Source of the DNA: Streptomyces sp. B1I3
Lineage (GTDB): Bacteria; Actinomycetota; Actinomycetes; Streptomycetales; Streptomycetaceae
Assembly: GCF_030816615.1 (NCBI RefSeq)
Contig: NZ_JAUSYD010000001.1
Span: 6,656,501-6,720,500 of the forward strand
DNA: 64,000 nt
Direction of reading: 5' to 3'
Part shown: piece by piece, positions 36,055-44,314 of the stretch
Numbering within the stretch: the first letter of the stretch is position 1
Layout: every line of letters starts with the position of its first letter
Notes under the pieces: model-generated
Databases searched by the model: none
What the model was told of the DNA's origin: nothing
The model's input: the letters and a program-made list of their open reading frames with translations, nothing else
Position numbers and translations under genes: made by a program

Positions 36055-36410
36055 CGCCGGGCGGCCCCAGCATGATCGCGGACACCGATCGCGAGCCCTG
36101 GCTGGATGCCATCTCCGCCTGGCTGGACACGAGATCGCCACGGATCAGCCGGCGCTGGTCACTTGTTCCGCCCTCGAGCGGGCCTACCGCGACCGACTTC
36201 TGCGCGGGAGGCCGGAAGTGCGTCTGGTGTACCTGCACGGCGCACCGGAACTGATTCGCTCCCGGCCGTCCGACAGACGAGGACACTTCTTGCCGTAGAG
36301 GTTGCTGGAGAGTCAGGTCGCCGCTTTTGAGCCCATGTCCTGCCCGCCGGATGCCTTTCGCAGTGGCCTCGGCCCCGACGCCGTGGAGCAGGAGGGCGAC
36401 CTACGTGCTC
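36055..36410 (+). pseudogene. Gluconokinase remnant
   Basis: Reads MIADTDREPWLDAISAWLD, shifts frame, then VTCSALERAYRDRLLRGRPE, VRLVYLHGAPELI and RRGHFLP, a TAG, then LLESQVAAFEP. These are consecutive gluconate kinase blocks. The P-loop start (GVSGSGKST type) is missing, and there are one shift and one stop. Remaining sequence between 35982 and 36609 shows no other gene. A sugar-type SDR follows, which fits a former gluconate module. Confidence 0.8.
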
Positions 36411-36609
36411 CGATGGGCCGGACGGTATGGCAGGCGTCATGAACGTCGCACGTCGCTGCGGTTGAGCCGACCGGGGGAAGCCGTTCCGCCCAATGGCCCA
36501 GGAGCGGCCCGCCAGGACCGCGGCCCCGTTCGTCCGGTGATTTCCTGATTCTCGCCTGTCGGGCAGTAGCCGGGCGGGCCGGAGCCGCGCAGCGAGGAGA
36601 CAGGGCATC

Positions 36610-37449
36610 ATGGATTCCCACGTCGAGGCAGCGCGGGGTGCTCTGCCGTCCGACTTGCTGAAGGGCCAGACAGCTCTGGTGACCGGAGCCAATTCCGGCA
36701 TCGGTAAGGGCACGGCCATCGCGCTGGGCCGGGCGGGCGCCAACGTGGCGGTGAACTACGTGAGCGACCGGGAAGCCGCCGAGCAAGTGGTCGAGGAGAT
36801 CACGTCATTCGGGGTGCGTGCGGTGGCCTACGAGGCGGACGTGTCGCAGGAGACCCAGGTGACCGCGATGGTGGACCGGACGGTCCAGGATTTCGGAACC
36901 CTCGACATCCTGGTCGCCAACGCCGGTATGCAGCGTGACGCCAAGTTCACCGAAATGACTCTCGCCCAGTGGCAGAAAGTCCTCGACGTGAACCTCACGG
37001 GCCAGTTCCTGTGCGCACGGGAGGCGGCCAAGGAGTTCCGTCGGCGCGGAGTGGTCCCGGAGGTGTCCCGAGCGGCCGGCAAGATCATCTGTATGAGCTC
37101 GGTGCACCAGCTCATCCCCTGGGCGGGGCACGTGAACTACGCCTCGTCGAAGGGAGGCGTCCAGATGATGATGCAGACCCTGGCCCAGGAGCTCGCACCG
37201 GAGCGGATCCGGGTGAACGCCGTCGCCCCCGGGGCGATCAAGACCCCCATCAACCGCAGCGCCTGGGAGACGCCGGCGGCCCGGGAGGACCTCCTGCGCC
37301 TGATCCCCTACGGCCGGATCGGTGACCCCGAGGACATCGCCCACGCCGTCGTCCTGCTCGCGTCCGACCTCATGGACTACGTCGTGGGGACGACCCTCTA
37401 CGTCGACGGCGGGATGACGCTCTTCCCCGGGTTCGCAACCGGCGGCTGA
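36610..37449 (+). CDS. SDR oxidoreductase, glucose 1-dehydrogenase type
   Basis: 279 residues. Rossmann motif TGANSGIGKG, NAG motif VANAG, catalytic Ser in CMSSVHQLIPW, YASSK, and the C-terminal DYVVGTTLYVDGGMTLFPGF that is typical of glucose dehydrogenase and gluconate-type SDRs. GAGGAGAC sits 12 bp before the ATG. The neighbouring dead gluconokinase suggests a role around glucose/gluconate, but the substrate is not proven. Confidence 0.85.
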   Translation: MDSHVEAARGALPSDLLKGQTALVTGANSGIGKGTAIALGRAGANVAVNYVSDREAAEQVVEEITSFGVRAVAYEADVSQETQVTAMVDRTVQDFGTLDILVANAGMQRDAKFTEMTLAQWQKVLDVNLTGQFLCAREAAKEFRRRGVVPEVSRAAGKIICMSSVHQLIPWAGHVNYASSKGGVQMMMQTLAQELAPERIRVNAVAPGAIKTPINRSAWETPAAREDLLRLIPYGRIGDPEDIAHAVVLLASDLMDYVVGTTLYVDGGMTLFPGFATGG

Positions 37450-37483
37450 CCTCTTTCGCAGGACCCGAACAGCGAAGGCGGTT

Positions 37484-38959
37484 ATGTGCGCATCGGTCCA
37501 TCTCCTGGCGAGCGCTCCGGATCAGCTCCTGCCGGCCCGAGAACTCATGGCCTTCACTCTGGCCTCCCACATCGTCCTGGTCCCGTTGGGCGTAGCCCTG
37601 CCTCTGATCACCCTGGTCATGCATTACCGCGGGCTGCGCCACAAAGACGCGACGGCCCTCCTGCTGGCACGGCGCTGGTCGGCGGTCATGGCGGTCCAGT
37701 TCGCCGTCGGAGTCGTCACCGGCACCGTGCTCTCCTTCGAATTCGGTCTGCTCTGGCCGGGGTTGATGGGCAGGTGGGGCGACGTCTTCGGAATCGGCTT
37801 CGGGGTCGAGGCCTGGGCGTTCTTCCTCGAAGCGGTCCTCATCGCCATCTATCTCTACGGATGGCGGAGACTGAAGCCCCGGACACACTTCCTGCTGGGG
37901 CTGCCGCTTCCGGCCGCCGCGCTGCTCGGGGCATTCGGCATCCTGGCGGCCAACTCCTGGATGAACACACCGCAGGGCTTCTCCCTCGACTCCGCCGGCA
38001 AGCCGACGGACGTGAACGTCTGGAAGGCGATCTTCACTCCGATGTTCGGGCCGCAGTACTGGCACTTCGTCGTGGCCATGCTGTTGACCGCGGGCTACAC
38101 GGTGGCCGGCGTCTACGCGGTCGGCTGGCTGAGGGGGCGCCGTGACCGTTACCACCGGCTCGGCTTCGCCATTACCTTCAGCATCGCCGCGGTGGCGACC
38201 CCTGTGCAGTTCGCCCTCGGCGACTCCATCGCCCGGTCGGTGTTCCACAAGCAGCCGGTGAAGTTCGCGGCCATGGAGATCGTCTGGAAGACCGACACCC
38301 GCGTACCGGAGTACCTGTTCGGCCGCCTGCACTCCGACGGTTCCGTATCGGGCGGCATCAAACTTCCGCTGCTTGACTCCGTCCTCGCCGGTTTCAGCCC
38401 GGACACCAAGGTCGTCGGACTGACCTCCGTCCCGCCGGACCAACGGCCCACCGCCGTTCAGGCGACGATCGCGCACTGGGCTTTCGACATCATGGTTCTC
38501 ATCGGGTCCGCCCTGGTACTCCTCGCGCTCTGGTACGGCCTGGTCTGGCTGCGGCACCGCAGGCTTCCTGAGTCGAAGTGGTTCTACCGCAGCGCGGCCT
38601 GCGCAGGTCTGGCCTCGGTGGTGGCCGTCGAATGCGGCTGGATCGCGACCGAGGTGGGACGCCAGCCCTGGATCGTCTACCAGAACACGCGCGTTGCCGA
38701 GGCAGTCACGGCGACGCGCTCGTCCACCCTGTGGATCATGCTCGGCCTGGTGATCGTCGTGTACGTGTTCATCTTCGGTTCGCTTCTCGCCGTGCTGCTC
38801 AAGCTGCGCACCCGATGGCGGCTCGCCGACGCGGAACAGGTCGCCGGGCGAGCGGCGGACGAGCCGGAGACAGACAGCCCCTACGGTCCCCGGTCTCCTG
38901 TTCCCTCGGGTGACGGCGGTTCCGGTGGCGTCACCCGGTCCAAGGGTGACCGACCGTGA
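37484..38959 (+). CDS. cydA: Cytochrome bd oxidase subunit I
   Basis: 491 residues with nine or so membrane segments. Conserved CydA features: RELMAFTLASHIVLVPLGVA with the heme ligand His, GVVTGTVLSFEFGLLWPG with the conserved Glu, and EVGRQPWIVYQNTRVAEAVT. The Q-loop is short, as in actinobacterial and cyanide-insensitive types. The charged tail after 440 is not conserved. It reduces oxygen with quinol at high affinity in the cytoplasmic membrane. Confidence 0.93.
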   Translation: MCASVHLLASAPDQLLPARELMAFTLASHIVLVPLGVALPLITLVMHYRGLRHKDATALLLARRWSAVMAVQFAVGVVTGTVLSFEFGLLWPGLMGRWGDVFGIGFGVEAWAFFLEAVLIAIYLYGWRRLKPRTHFLLGLPLPAAALLGAFGILAANSWMNTPQGFSLDSAGKPTDVNVWKAIFTPMFGPQYWHFVVAMLLTAGYTVAGVYAVGWLRGRRDRYHRLGFAITFSIAAVATPVQFALGDSIARSVFHKQPVKFAAMEIVWKTDTRVPEYLFGRLHSDGSVSGGIKLPLLDSVLAGFSPDTKVVGLTSVPPDQRPTAVQATIAHWAFDIMVLIGSALVLLALWYGLVWLRHRRLPESKWFYRSAACAGLASVVAVECGWIATEVGRQPWIVYQNTRVAEAVTATRSSTLWIMLGLVIVVYVFIFGSLLAVLLKLRTRWRLADAEQVAGRAADEPETDSPYGPRSPVPSGDGGSGGVTRSKGDRP

Positions 38960-40014
38960 CGGCCGATTTGATGGCAGTGGTACTGCTGCTGGCCATCGCT
39001 GCGTACACCTGCGCGGGCGGTACCGACTACGGTGCCGGCTTCTGGGACCTGACCGCGGGAGGGGCGGACCGCGGCAAGCGGCCGCGATGGCTCATCGATC
39101 ACGCGATGGCACCCGTGTGGGAGGTCAACAACGTCTGGTTGATCTTCGTCTTCGTCATCATGTGGACCGGCTTCCCGACCCTCTTCCAGGCCGTGTTCTC
39201 CGCGATGTGGCTGCCTCTGGCCCTGGCCGCCGTGGGACTGGTCCTGCGCGGCGCCGGCTTCGCCTTCCGCAAGGTCGCCCACCGGCTCGCGGATCGGCGC
39301 ATCTACGGTGCCGTGTTCGCCCTGGCCTCGCTCGTGACTCCGTTCTTCCTCGGCGCCGCCGTAGGGGGTGTCGCCTCAGGCCGGGTGAAGCTCGGGACGG
39401 AGGCGTCGGCGGACGCCTGGTCCAACCCCACCTCGATCATGTTCGGCCTGCTCGCCGTCGCCGCGACCGCCTTCCTGGGCGCCACCTTCCTGACAGGGGA
39501 TGCCCGCCGCTTCGACGCACCCGACCTGATCGCGTACTTCCGGCGGCGCGGGCTGCTGAGCCTCGTTGCGCTCGTGGTGCTGGTGGTGATCACCCTGTTC
39601 GTCACCAGCGAGGACGCCCCACATGTGTGGCACGGGCTCACCCACGGGGCGGGGCTGGCCTTCGGTATCGCCGGGGCGGCGGCCGCCCTCACCACGGCGT
39701 GGCTGCTCGTGCGTATGCCGGGCGGCTGGGCCCGCGCCTCGGCCGTCGGCGCCATCACCTGCGCGGTCCTCGCCTGGGGACTGGCTCAGCGTCCCTATCT
39801 GCTCCCGCGATCGATGACCGTCGCCGAAGGTGCCGGTGCATCGGCCACGCTGACCTGGCTGGCGGTCGTCACCCTTGTCGCGCTGGTGATCGTGGTACCG
39901 GCCGTCGCCTTCCTGTACTGGCTCGACACCCGAGGCGATCTGCAGGAACTGACCGAGGCCGACCTGCGGCAGGGCGGCGATCCCGAAGACGGTGGCAGGT
40001 CGGGAGCCACCTGA
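38956..40014 (+). CDS. cydB: Cytochrome bd oxidase subunit II
   Basis: 352 residues, eight or nine membrane segments. Starts GTG with a GTGA overlap with cydA. Family motifs TDYGAGFWDLTAGG and MAPVWEVNNVWLIFVFV are clear. No cydCD genes follow here, so the assembly factors must be encoded elsewhere. Confidence 0.93.
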   Translation: MTADLMAVVLLLAIAAYTCAGGTDYGAGFWDLTAGGADRGKRPRWLIDHAMAPVWEVNNVWLIFVFVIMWTGFPTLFQAVFSAMWLPLALAAVGLVLRGAGFAFRKVAHRLADRRIYGAVFALASLVTPFFLGAAVGGVASGRVKLGTEASADAWSNPTSIMFGLLAVAATAFLGATFLTGDARRFDAPDLIAYFRRRGLLSLVALVVLVVITLFVTSEDAPHVWHGLTHGAGLAFGIAGAAAALTTAWLLVRMPGGWARASAVGAITCAVLAWGLAQRPYLLPRSMTVAEGAGASATLTWLAVVTLVALVIVVPAVAFLYWLDTRGDLQELTEADLRQGGDPEDGGRSGAT

Positions 40015-40066
40015 CCGTCGGAGGCCGAATCGCCACCGCGCCAGGACTCTGCCGAAAGGAGCTGCT

Positions 40067-41848
40067 GTGACAGACGACGAGATCTACCTCGGAATTGCCC
40101 TGACCCTGATCCTCGCCACCGGGTCACAGATTCTGGCGAGCAAGCTGCGCGTTCCCGCCCTCATCATCCTGCTGCCCGCAGGTTTCACGGCCGGCGCGCT
40201 GACGGACGTCATCCACCCCGGGAAGCTGATGGGGCAGAACTTCGACGTCCTCGTGTCGATGTCCGTGGCGGTGATCCTCTACGACGCCGGACTCGGGCTC
40301 GACCTGCGCAAACTCACCGGACGCACCCGCTGGATCGTGGGACGGCTGCTGCTGCTCGGTGTGCTCGTCACGTTCCTGGTCACCTCCGCCGTGGCACCGG
40401 CGATGTTCGACATGCCCCTCAAGGTCGCCTCGATGCTCGGCGTGATCCTGGTCGTCTCCGGTCCCACGGTGGTCGGCCCCATCCTCGACGTCGTACGGCC
40501 TACGGACAAGGTGCGCCGTATCCTCATCTGGGAAGGGACCCTGACCGACCCGATCGGCGGCATCCTGGGCGCGCTGGTCTTCCACGCCATCGCCACCACG
40601 CACCAGGTCGACATCGGACGGGGCTACCAACTCGGGCAGTTCGCCATCAGCATGGTCGTGGGGCTGATCGGTGGGGCGGTCGGGACGGCATTGCTCTGGC
40701 TGACGCTTCGCACGTTGCGGCTCGGCGAGACGCTCGGGACGCTGGCCCAGTTGGCCACCGTGATCGCAGTGTCCGCCGGTGCCGACATCGTCAGGGACGA
40801 CACGGGACTCATCGCCGCCATCGTCACGGGCCTCGCCGTCACCAACATCAGGGGCTTCGACATGCCCGCGCGCCGTCCCTTCTTCGAGACACTGGCCCAG
40901 CTGATCATCGGTCTGCTGTTCGTCTCGATCTCCTCCACGGTCACACCGGCCTCCCTCGTGCCCGTACTCCTCCCGGCCCTCGGCCTCATCGCCATCCTGG
41001 TCCTCGTGGTGCGGCCTCTCGTGGCCTATGTGTCGACCGTGGGTTCCGGTCTGTCCCTGGGCGAGAGGGCTTTCGTCGGATGGATGGCCCCCCGCGGGAT
41101 CGTTGCTGCCGCCACGGCTACGGCGTTCTCTGCGAGCCTCGTCGACAAAGGGGTCGACGGGGCCGCCAGAATCCTTCCCGTCACCTTCCTCGTGATCGTC
41201 GGGACGGTCCTGTTGTACGCCCTGAGTGCGGCTCAGGTCGCCAGGATGCTGGGCATCGTCAAACCCGCCGGGACACGGATCCTGCTCGTGGGCGGCGAGC
41301 CGTGGGTGGTCGATCTCGGGAGGAGCCTGAGATCCACCGGCCTCGACCTGCTGATGTGGGCAGGCCTCGCGCAGGAGCGCCGACGGATCGAGGACGCGGG
41401 GATCCAACTCGCCACGGGCGATCTGCTGGCCACGGCCACCAACCCGGGTGCCCGGCTGGAGGGCGTGACGGCAGTGTTCCTGGCGACGGACGACGACGAC
41501 TTCAACGCGCTCGCTTCCGTCGTGATGCAGGACAGCGTCGAAGGACCCGTCTATCGGGTCGGGCCGCCCCACGACAGCCATGGAGTCGTGGCTCCCTACA
41601 CCGGCGGGGACATTCTCTTCGGTAGATCGCTCGTCCGCCACACGTTGGCGGCGCGGTATGGGGCGGGCGGGCGGTTCCTGGTTCAGCCGGCCTCCGCTCC
41701 ACTGCCGCCTGGGAGCGAGACGCTCTTCGTCGTACATGAGGATCTGCGGCTCGAACCCGTCACCGAGAAGCGGCGGATCGCTCCCGGGGAAAGGGACAGC
41801 GTTGTGCTGCTGACCCCTGGCACGGAGCAGGGAGACAGACCATGGTGA
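40067..41848 (+). CDS. CPA1-type sodium/proton antiporter with C-terminal TrkA-N domain
   Basis: 593 residues. 12-13 membrane helices to about 400, with SGPTVVGPILDVVRP and WEGTLTDPIGGILGAL of CPA1/NhaP-type exchangers. RILLVGGEPWVVDLGRSL starts a cytoplasmic Rossmann domain (RCK/TrkA-N type) to about 520, a nucleotide or ligand sensor. AAAGGAG precedes the GTG at 40067, 52 bp after cydB; likely co-transcribed. Confidence 0.88.
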   Translation: MTDDEIYLGIALTLILATGSQILASKLRVPALIILLPAGFTAGALTDVIHPGKLMGQNFDVLVSMSVAVILYDAGLGLDLRKLTGRTRWIVGRLLLLGVLVTFLVTSAVAPAMFDMPLKVASMLGVILVVSGPTVVGPILDVVRPTDKVRRILIWEGTLTDPIGGILGALVFHAIATTHQVDIGRGYQLGQFAISMVVGLIGGAVGTALLWLTLRTLRLGETLGTLAQLATVIAVSAGADIVRDDTGLIAAIVTGLAVTNIRGFDMPARRPFFETLAQLIIGLLFVSISSTVTPASLVPVLLPALGLIAILVLVVRPLVAYVSTVGSGLSLGERAFVGWMAPRGIVAAATATAFSASLVDKGVDGAARILPVTFLVIVGTVLLYALSAAQVARMLGIVKPAGTRILLVGGEPWVVDLGRSLRSTGLDLLMWAGLAQERRRIEDAGIQLATGDLLATATNPGARLEGVTAVFLATDDDDFNALASVVMQDSVEGPVYRVGPPHDSHGVVAPYTGGDILFGRSLVRHTLAARYGAGGRFLVQPASAPLPPGSETLFVVHEDLRLEPVTEKRRIAPGERDSVVLLTPGTEQGDRPW

Positions 41849-43125
41849 TGTCCTGGGCCTCCGCGTTCCGGCTGCGGCAATACGTGAAGGCGAGCCTGTG
41901 GATCACGCCGTTGTTCGGTCTCGTGCTGGGAGTCGTTCTGGCAGAACTGGCCGTCACCGCTGACAGTTCGGACTGGCCACCGAGTGGCTGGCGCTATTCG
42001 GCGACGACGGCGAGCGGAGTCCTGAGCTCCATCGTCGGGTCGATGGTCGCCCTTCTGGGATTCGTCGTGACCATCGGTGTTCTCGTCATTCAGCAGGCCA
42101 CAGGAACGTTGTCGCCGAGATACATGCGGCTCTGGTACAGGGACCGGCTGCAGAAGACCGTGCTGGCCACCTTCACCGGCACATTCGCGTTCGCCTTCTC
42201 CCTGCTGCGCAGTATCGAGTCGAATTCGGTGCCGGACCTCGGAGTCACCCTCGCCGGCGCCGCCGTGGCTGTCAGCCTGCTGCTGCTGCTCATCTACCTC
42301 AACCGCTTCACGCACAACCTCAGACCGGTCGCCATCGCCGATCTCGTCGGTCGCATGGGGGAGGACGTCTTCGAGCACGGGGCCGTGGCGCTCGGGGAGT
42401 CGGCGCCCCACCACGGCGAAGCCGCGCTGCGGGACGGACTGGTGACCGTTGTCCGTGCGACCGGAGGCGGGGCCGTCCAGGCCCTCGACTCCGCCGGCCT
42501 CGCGGCTCTCGCCGCGCGCCACGACTGCGTGTTCACCGTGCCCCACTTGATCGGTGACTACGTCCCTCGAGGCGCCGTCCTCGTCGAGATGCACGGCGGC
42601 ACATCCGCCCCCGACCACGGGCGCGTGACCGGCCTCATCGCACTCGGTCCCGAGCGGACGATCGAACAGGACCCGGCCTTCGCCCTGCGGGTGCTCGTAG
42701 ATATCGCCATCCGCGCCCTGTCCCCCGCCGTCAACGACCCCACCACCGCCGTACAGGTCCTCAACCACATCGAGTCGTTCCTCACCAGGCTCGGCCAGGT
42801 GCCACTGCCCGGCCGGTACGTGCTGGCCGGTGACGACGGCCGGCCGCGGCTCGTGCTGCGGGGGAGGGCGTGGGAGGACTACCTTCAGCTCGCCGTCTCC
42901 GAGATCCGCGACTACGGGGCAACGTCCGTGCAGGTCTGCCGACGGCTGCGTGCCCTGCTCGACGGTCTGCTCGACAGCCTGCCGCCCACCCAGCATCCCG
43001 CAGTCCGGGCAGAGATGGACCTCCTGCGTGAATCGGTGGACCGGACGTTCCCCGATGCGGCTCGCCGTGCCGTCGCACAGACGGCCGACAGCCAGGGCGT
43101 GGGCGGCTCCCGGATCGGCCGATAG
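41842..43125 (+). CDS. DUF2254 membrane protein
   Basis: 427 residues. Four membrane helices in the first 150 (LWITPLFGLVLGVVLAELAV, GSMVALLGFVVTIGVLVIQQ), the QQATGTLSPRYMR motif typical of DUF2254, then a long cytoplasmic part with DIAIRALSPAVNDPTTA. Function is unknown. The start overlaps the antiporter stop by 7 bp, so both are coupled. Confidence 0.88.
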   Translation: MVMSWASAFRLRQYVKASLWITPLFGLVLGVVLAELAVTADSSDWPPSGWRYSATTASGVLSSIVGSMVALLGFVVTIGVLVIQQATGTLSPRYMRLWYRDRLQKTVLATFTGTFAFAFSLLRSIESNSVPDLGVTLAGAAVAVSLLLLLIYLNRFTHNLRPVAIADLVGRMGEDVFEHGAVALGESAPHHGEAALRDGLVTVVRATGGGAVQALDSAGLAALAARHDCVFTVPHLIGDYVPRGAVLVEMHGGTSAPDHGRVTGLIALGPERTIEQDPAFALRVLVDIAIRALSPAVNDPTTAVQVLNHIESFLTRLGQVPLPGRYVLAGDDGRPRLVLRGRAWEDYLQLAVSEIRDYGATSVQVCRRLRALLDGLLDSLPPTQHPAVRAEMDLLRESVDRTFPDAARRAVAQTADSQGVGGSRIGR

Positions 43126-43184
43126 CGGGGTGGCCGTGTCTCCGGCCAGCCCGCAACCGGCTCAGGCCGGGCTCGACCACCCGC

Positions 43185-44177
43185 TCAATTCGGCTGCACC
43201 CAGCCGTGCCGGACGGCATGACCGCCGAGCTGCATCCGGGTCCGGACCCCGGCCATGTCCATGAGGTGGCGCAGGCGTCGGTGCAGCGTGCGCGGTGACA
43301 GACCGAGCTGAGTCGCTGCCGTCGGGTCGGTCAGGCCTGCCAGCAGCAGGGAGAGGATCTGTCGGTCGAGGTCGGACGGCCCTTCCGCGCCGAGCTCGAC
43401 GGTGGGTTCGGACTCTCCGCCGGTGCCCGAGAGCTCGAGCGGGTGGGCGGTGCGCCATACGGTCTCGAACAGCGCGTCGAGTGCATCCAGCAGGCCACTG
43501 CGGTGCAGCAGCACGGCGCCGGGCTCTCCGGCCGGTGTGACAGCGAGCGGCACGAGTCCGAGGTCGGCGTCGGCCAGCACGAGTTTCATCGGCAACTGGT
43601 CGGCGACCCGCAGTTGCACACCGTTGCGCATGGAATCGATCGCATCGGTGATGATGCCCGGCTCCGCCAGCACGGCCCGGTCCAGGACCGCCCGGAAGTG
43701 CACGCCGCGACCGATGGCCATGGGTTCGGCCGAGTTCTCGTCGGGCGGCACGGCGACGAACGGCGCGGTGATGAACGTGCGGACCTGGGTGCGGGCTGCC
43801 TGCTGAACCTGGAGGAAGCGATGGCGGATGGCATCGACACCCGTGACGACCTCGATCAGATCGCTGATGCTGCTCCCGGTCATCGCCGCCCGGTGCTCCT
43901 CGGCGAAGGTCACCAGCGCCTGCTCGGCCATGCGCAGCCCGTCCCGGCGCTGGCTGATGAGAGCGCCGAGGGCCATGGCCGGCGGTGCGGCGGTGAACTG
44001 CTCATCCACCGACCTGATCACCAGCCCCCACCCGACCAGATGGCACAGGGCCTTGTCGATGTGGGCCTGCGACACGTCGAGCAGCTCCGCCAGCAGTTTC
44101 GCGGTGCAGTGCGGCCGTCCGAGCAACGCCCGATAGACGCGCTCATCATCGGGCTCGAGGCCCAGGACATCCAGCAT
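43185..44177 (-). CDS. TrmB/LuxR-type regulator
   Basis: 330 residues. N-terminal TrmB-like winged helix (VYRALLGRPHCTAKLLAELL), middle domain with PLD-like segments (AIGRGVHFRAVLDRAVLA), and a C-terminal LuxR helix-turn-helix (LDRQILSLLLAGLTDPTAAT, LGLSPRTLHRRLRHLMDMAG). This architecture is a large Streptomyces family with mostly unknown signals. It lies downstream of the subtilase gene but behind that gene's terminator, so it has its own promoter. An imperfect hairpin sits in its leader at 44187-44217. Confidence 0.85.
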   Translation of the reverse strand: MLDVLGLEPDDERVYRALLGRPHCTAKLLAELLDVSQAHIDKALCHLVGWGLVIRSVDEQFTAAPPAMALGALISQRRDGLRMAEQALVTFAEEHRAAMTGSSISDLIEVVTGVDAIRHRFLQVQQAARTQVRTFITAPFVAVPPDENSAEPMAIGRGVHFRAVLDRAVLAEPGIITDAIDSMRNGVQLRVADQLPMKLVLADADLGLVPLAVTPAGEPGAVLLHRSGLLDALDALFETVWRTAHPLELSGTGGESEPTVELGAEGPSDLDRQILSLLLAGLTDPTAATQLGLSPRTLHRRLRHLMDMAGVRTRMQLGGHAVRHGWVQPN

Positions 44178-44186
44178 CGGCGACCG

Positions 44187-44217
44187 ACTCTCTTCCGCTT
44201 GCCGCAGCGGAGAGAGT
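44187..44217 (-). promoter_or_regulatory. Inverted repeat in the leader of the regulator gene
   Basis: ACTCTCTTCCGCT and AGCGGAGAGAGT pair around a 6-base loop, 10 bp before the start codon. GGAAGAGAG, the only ribosome-site-like run, lies in the stem. It could be an autoregulatory operator or a hairpin that hides the ribosome site. Confidence 0.5.
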
Positions 44218-44273
44218 ATGCGCCATGGCGGCAGATACTGAATAGTCCCTGATGGGAGCAGGTGTGGCGGGAA

Positions 44274-44303
44274 GGGCCCCGGGGAGTCGCCTCCCCGGGG
44301 CCC
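44274..44303 (-). terminator. Terminator of the subtilase gene
   Basis: 12-bp perfect stem GGGCCCCGGGGA / TCCCCGGGGCCC with a 6-base loop, 11 bp past the stop. Confidence 0.85.
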
Positions 44304-44314
44304 GACAGTGTGGC

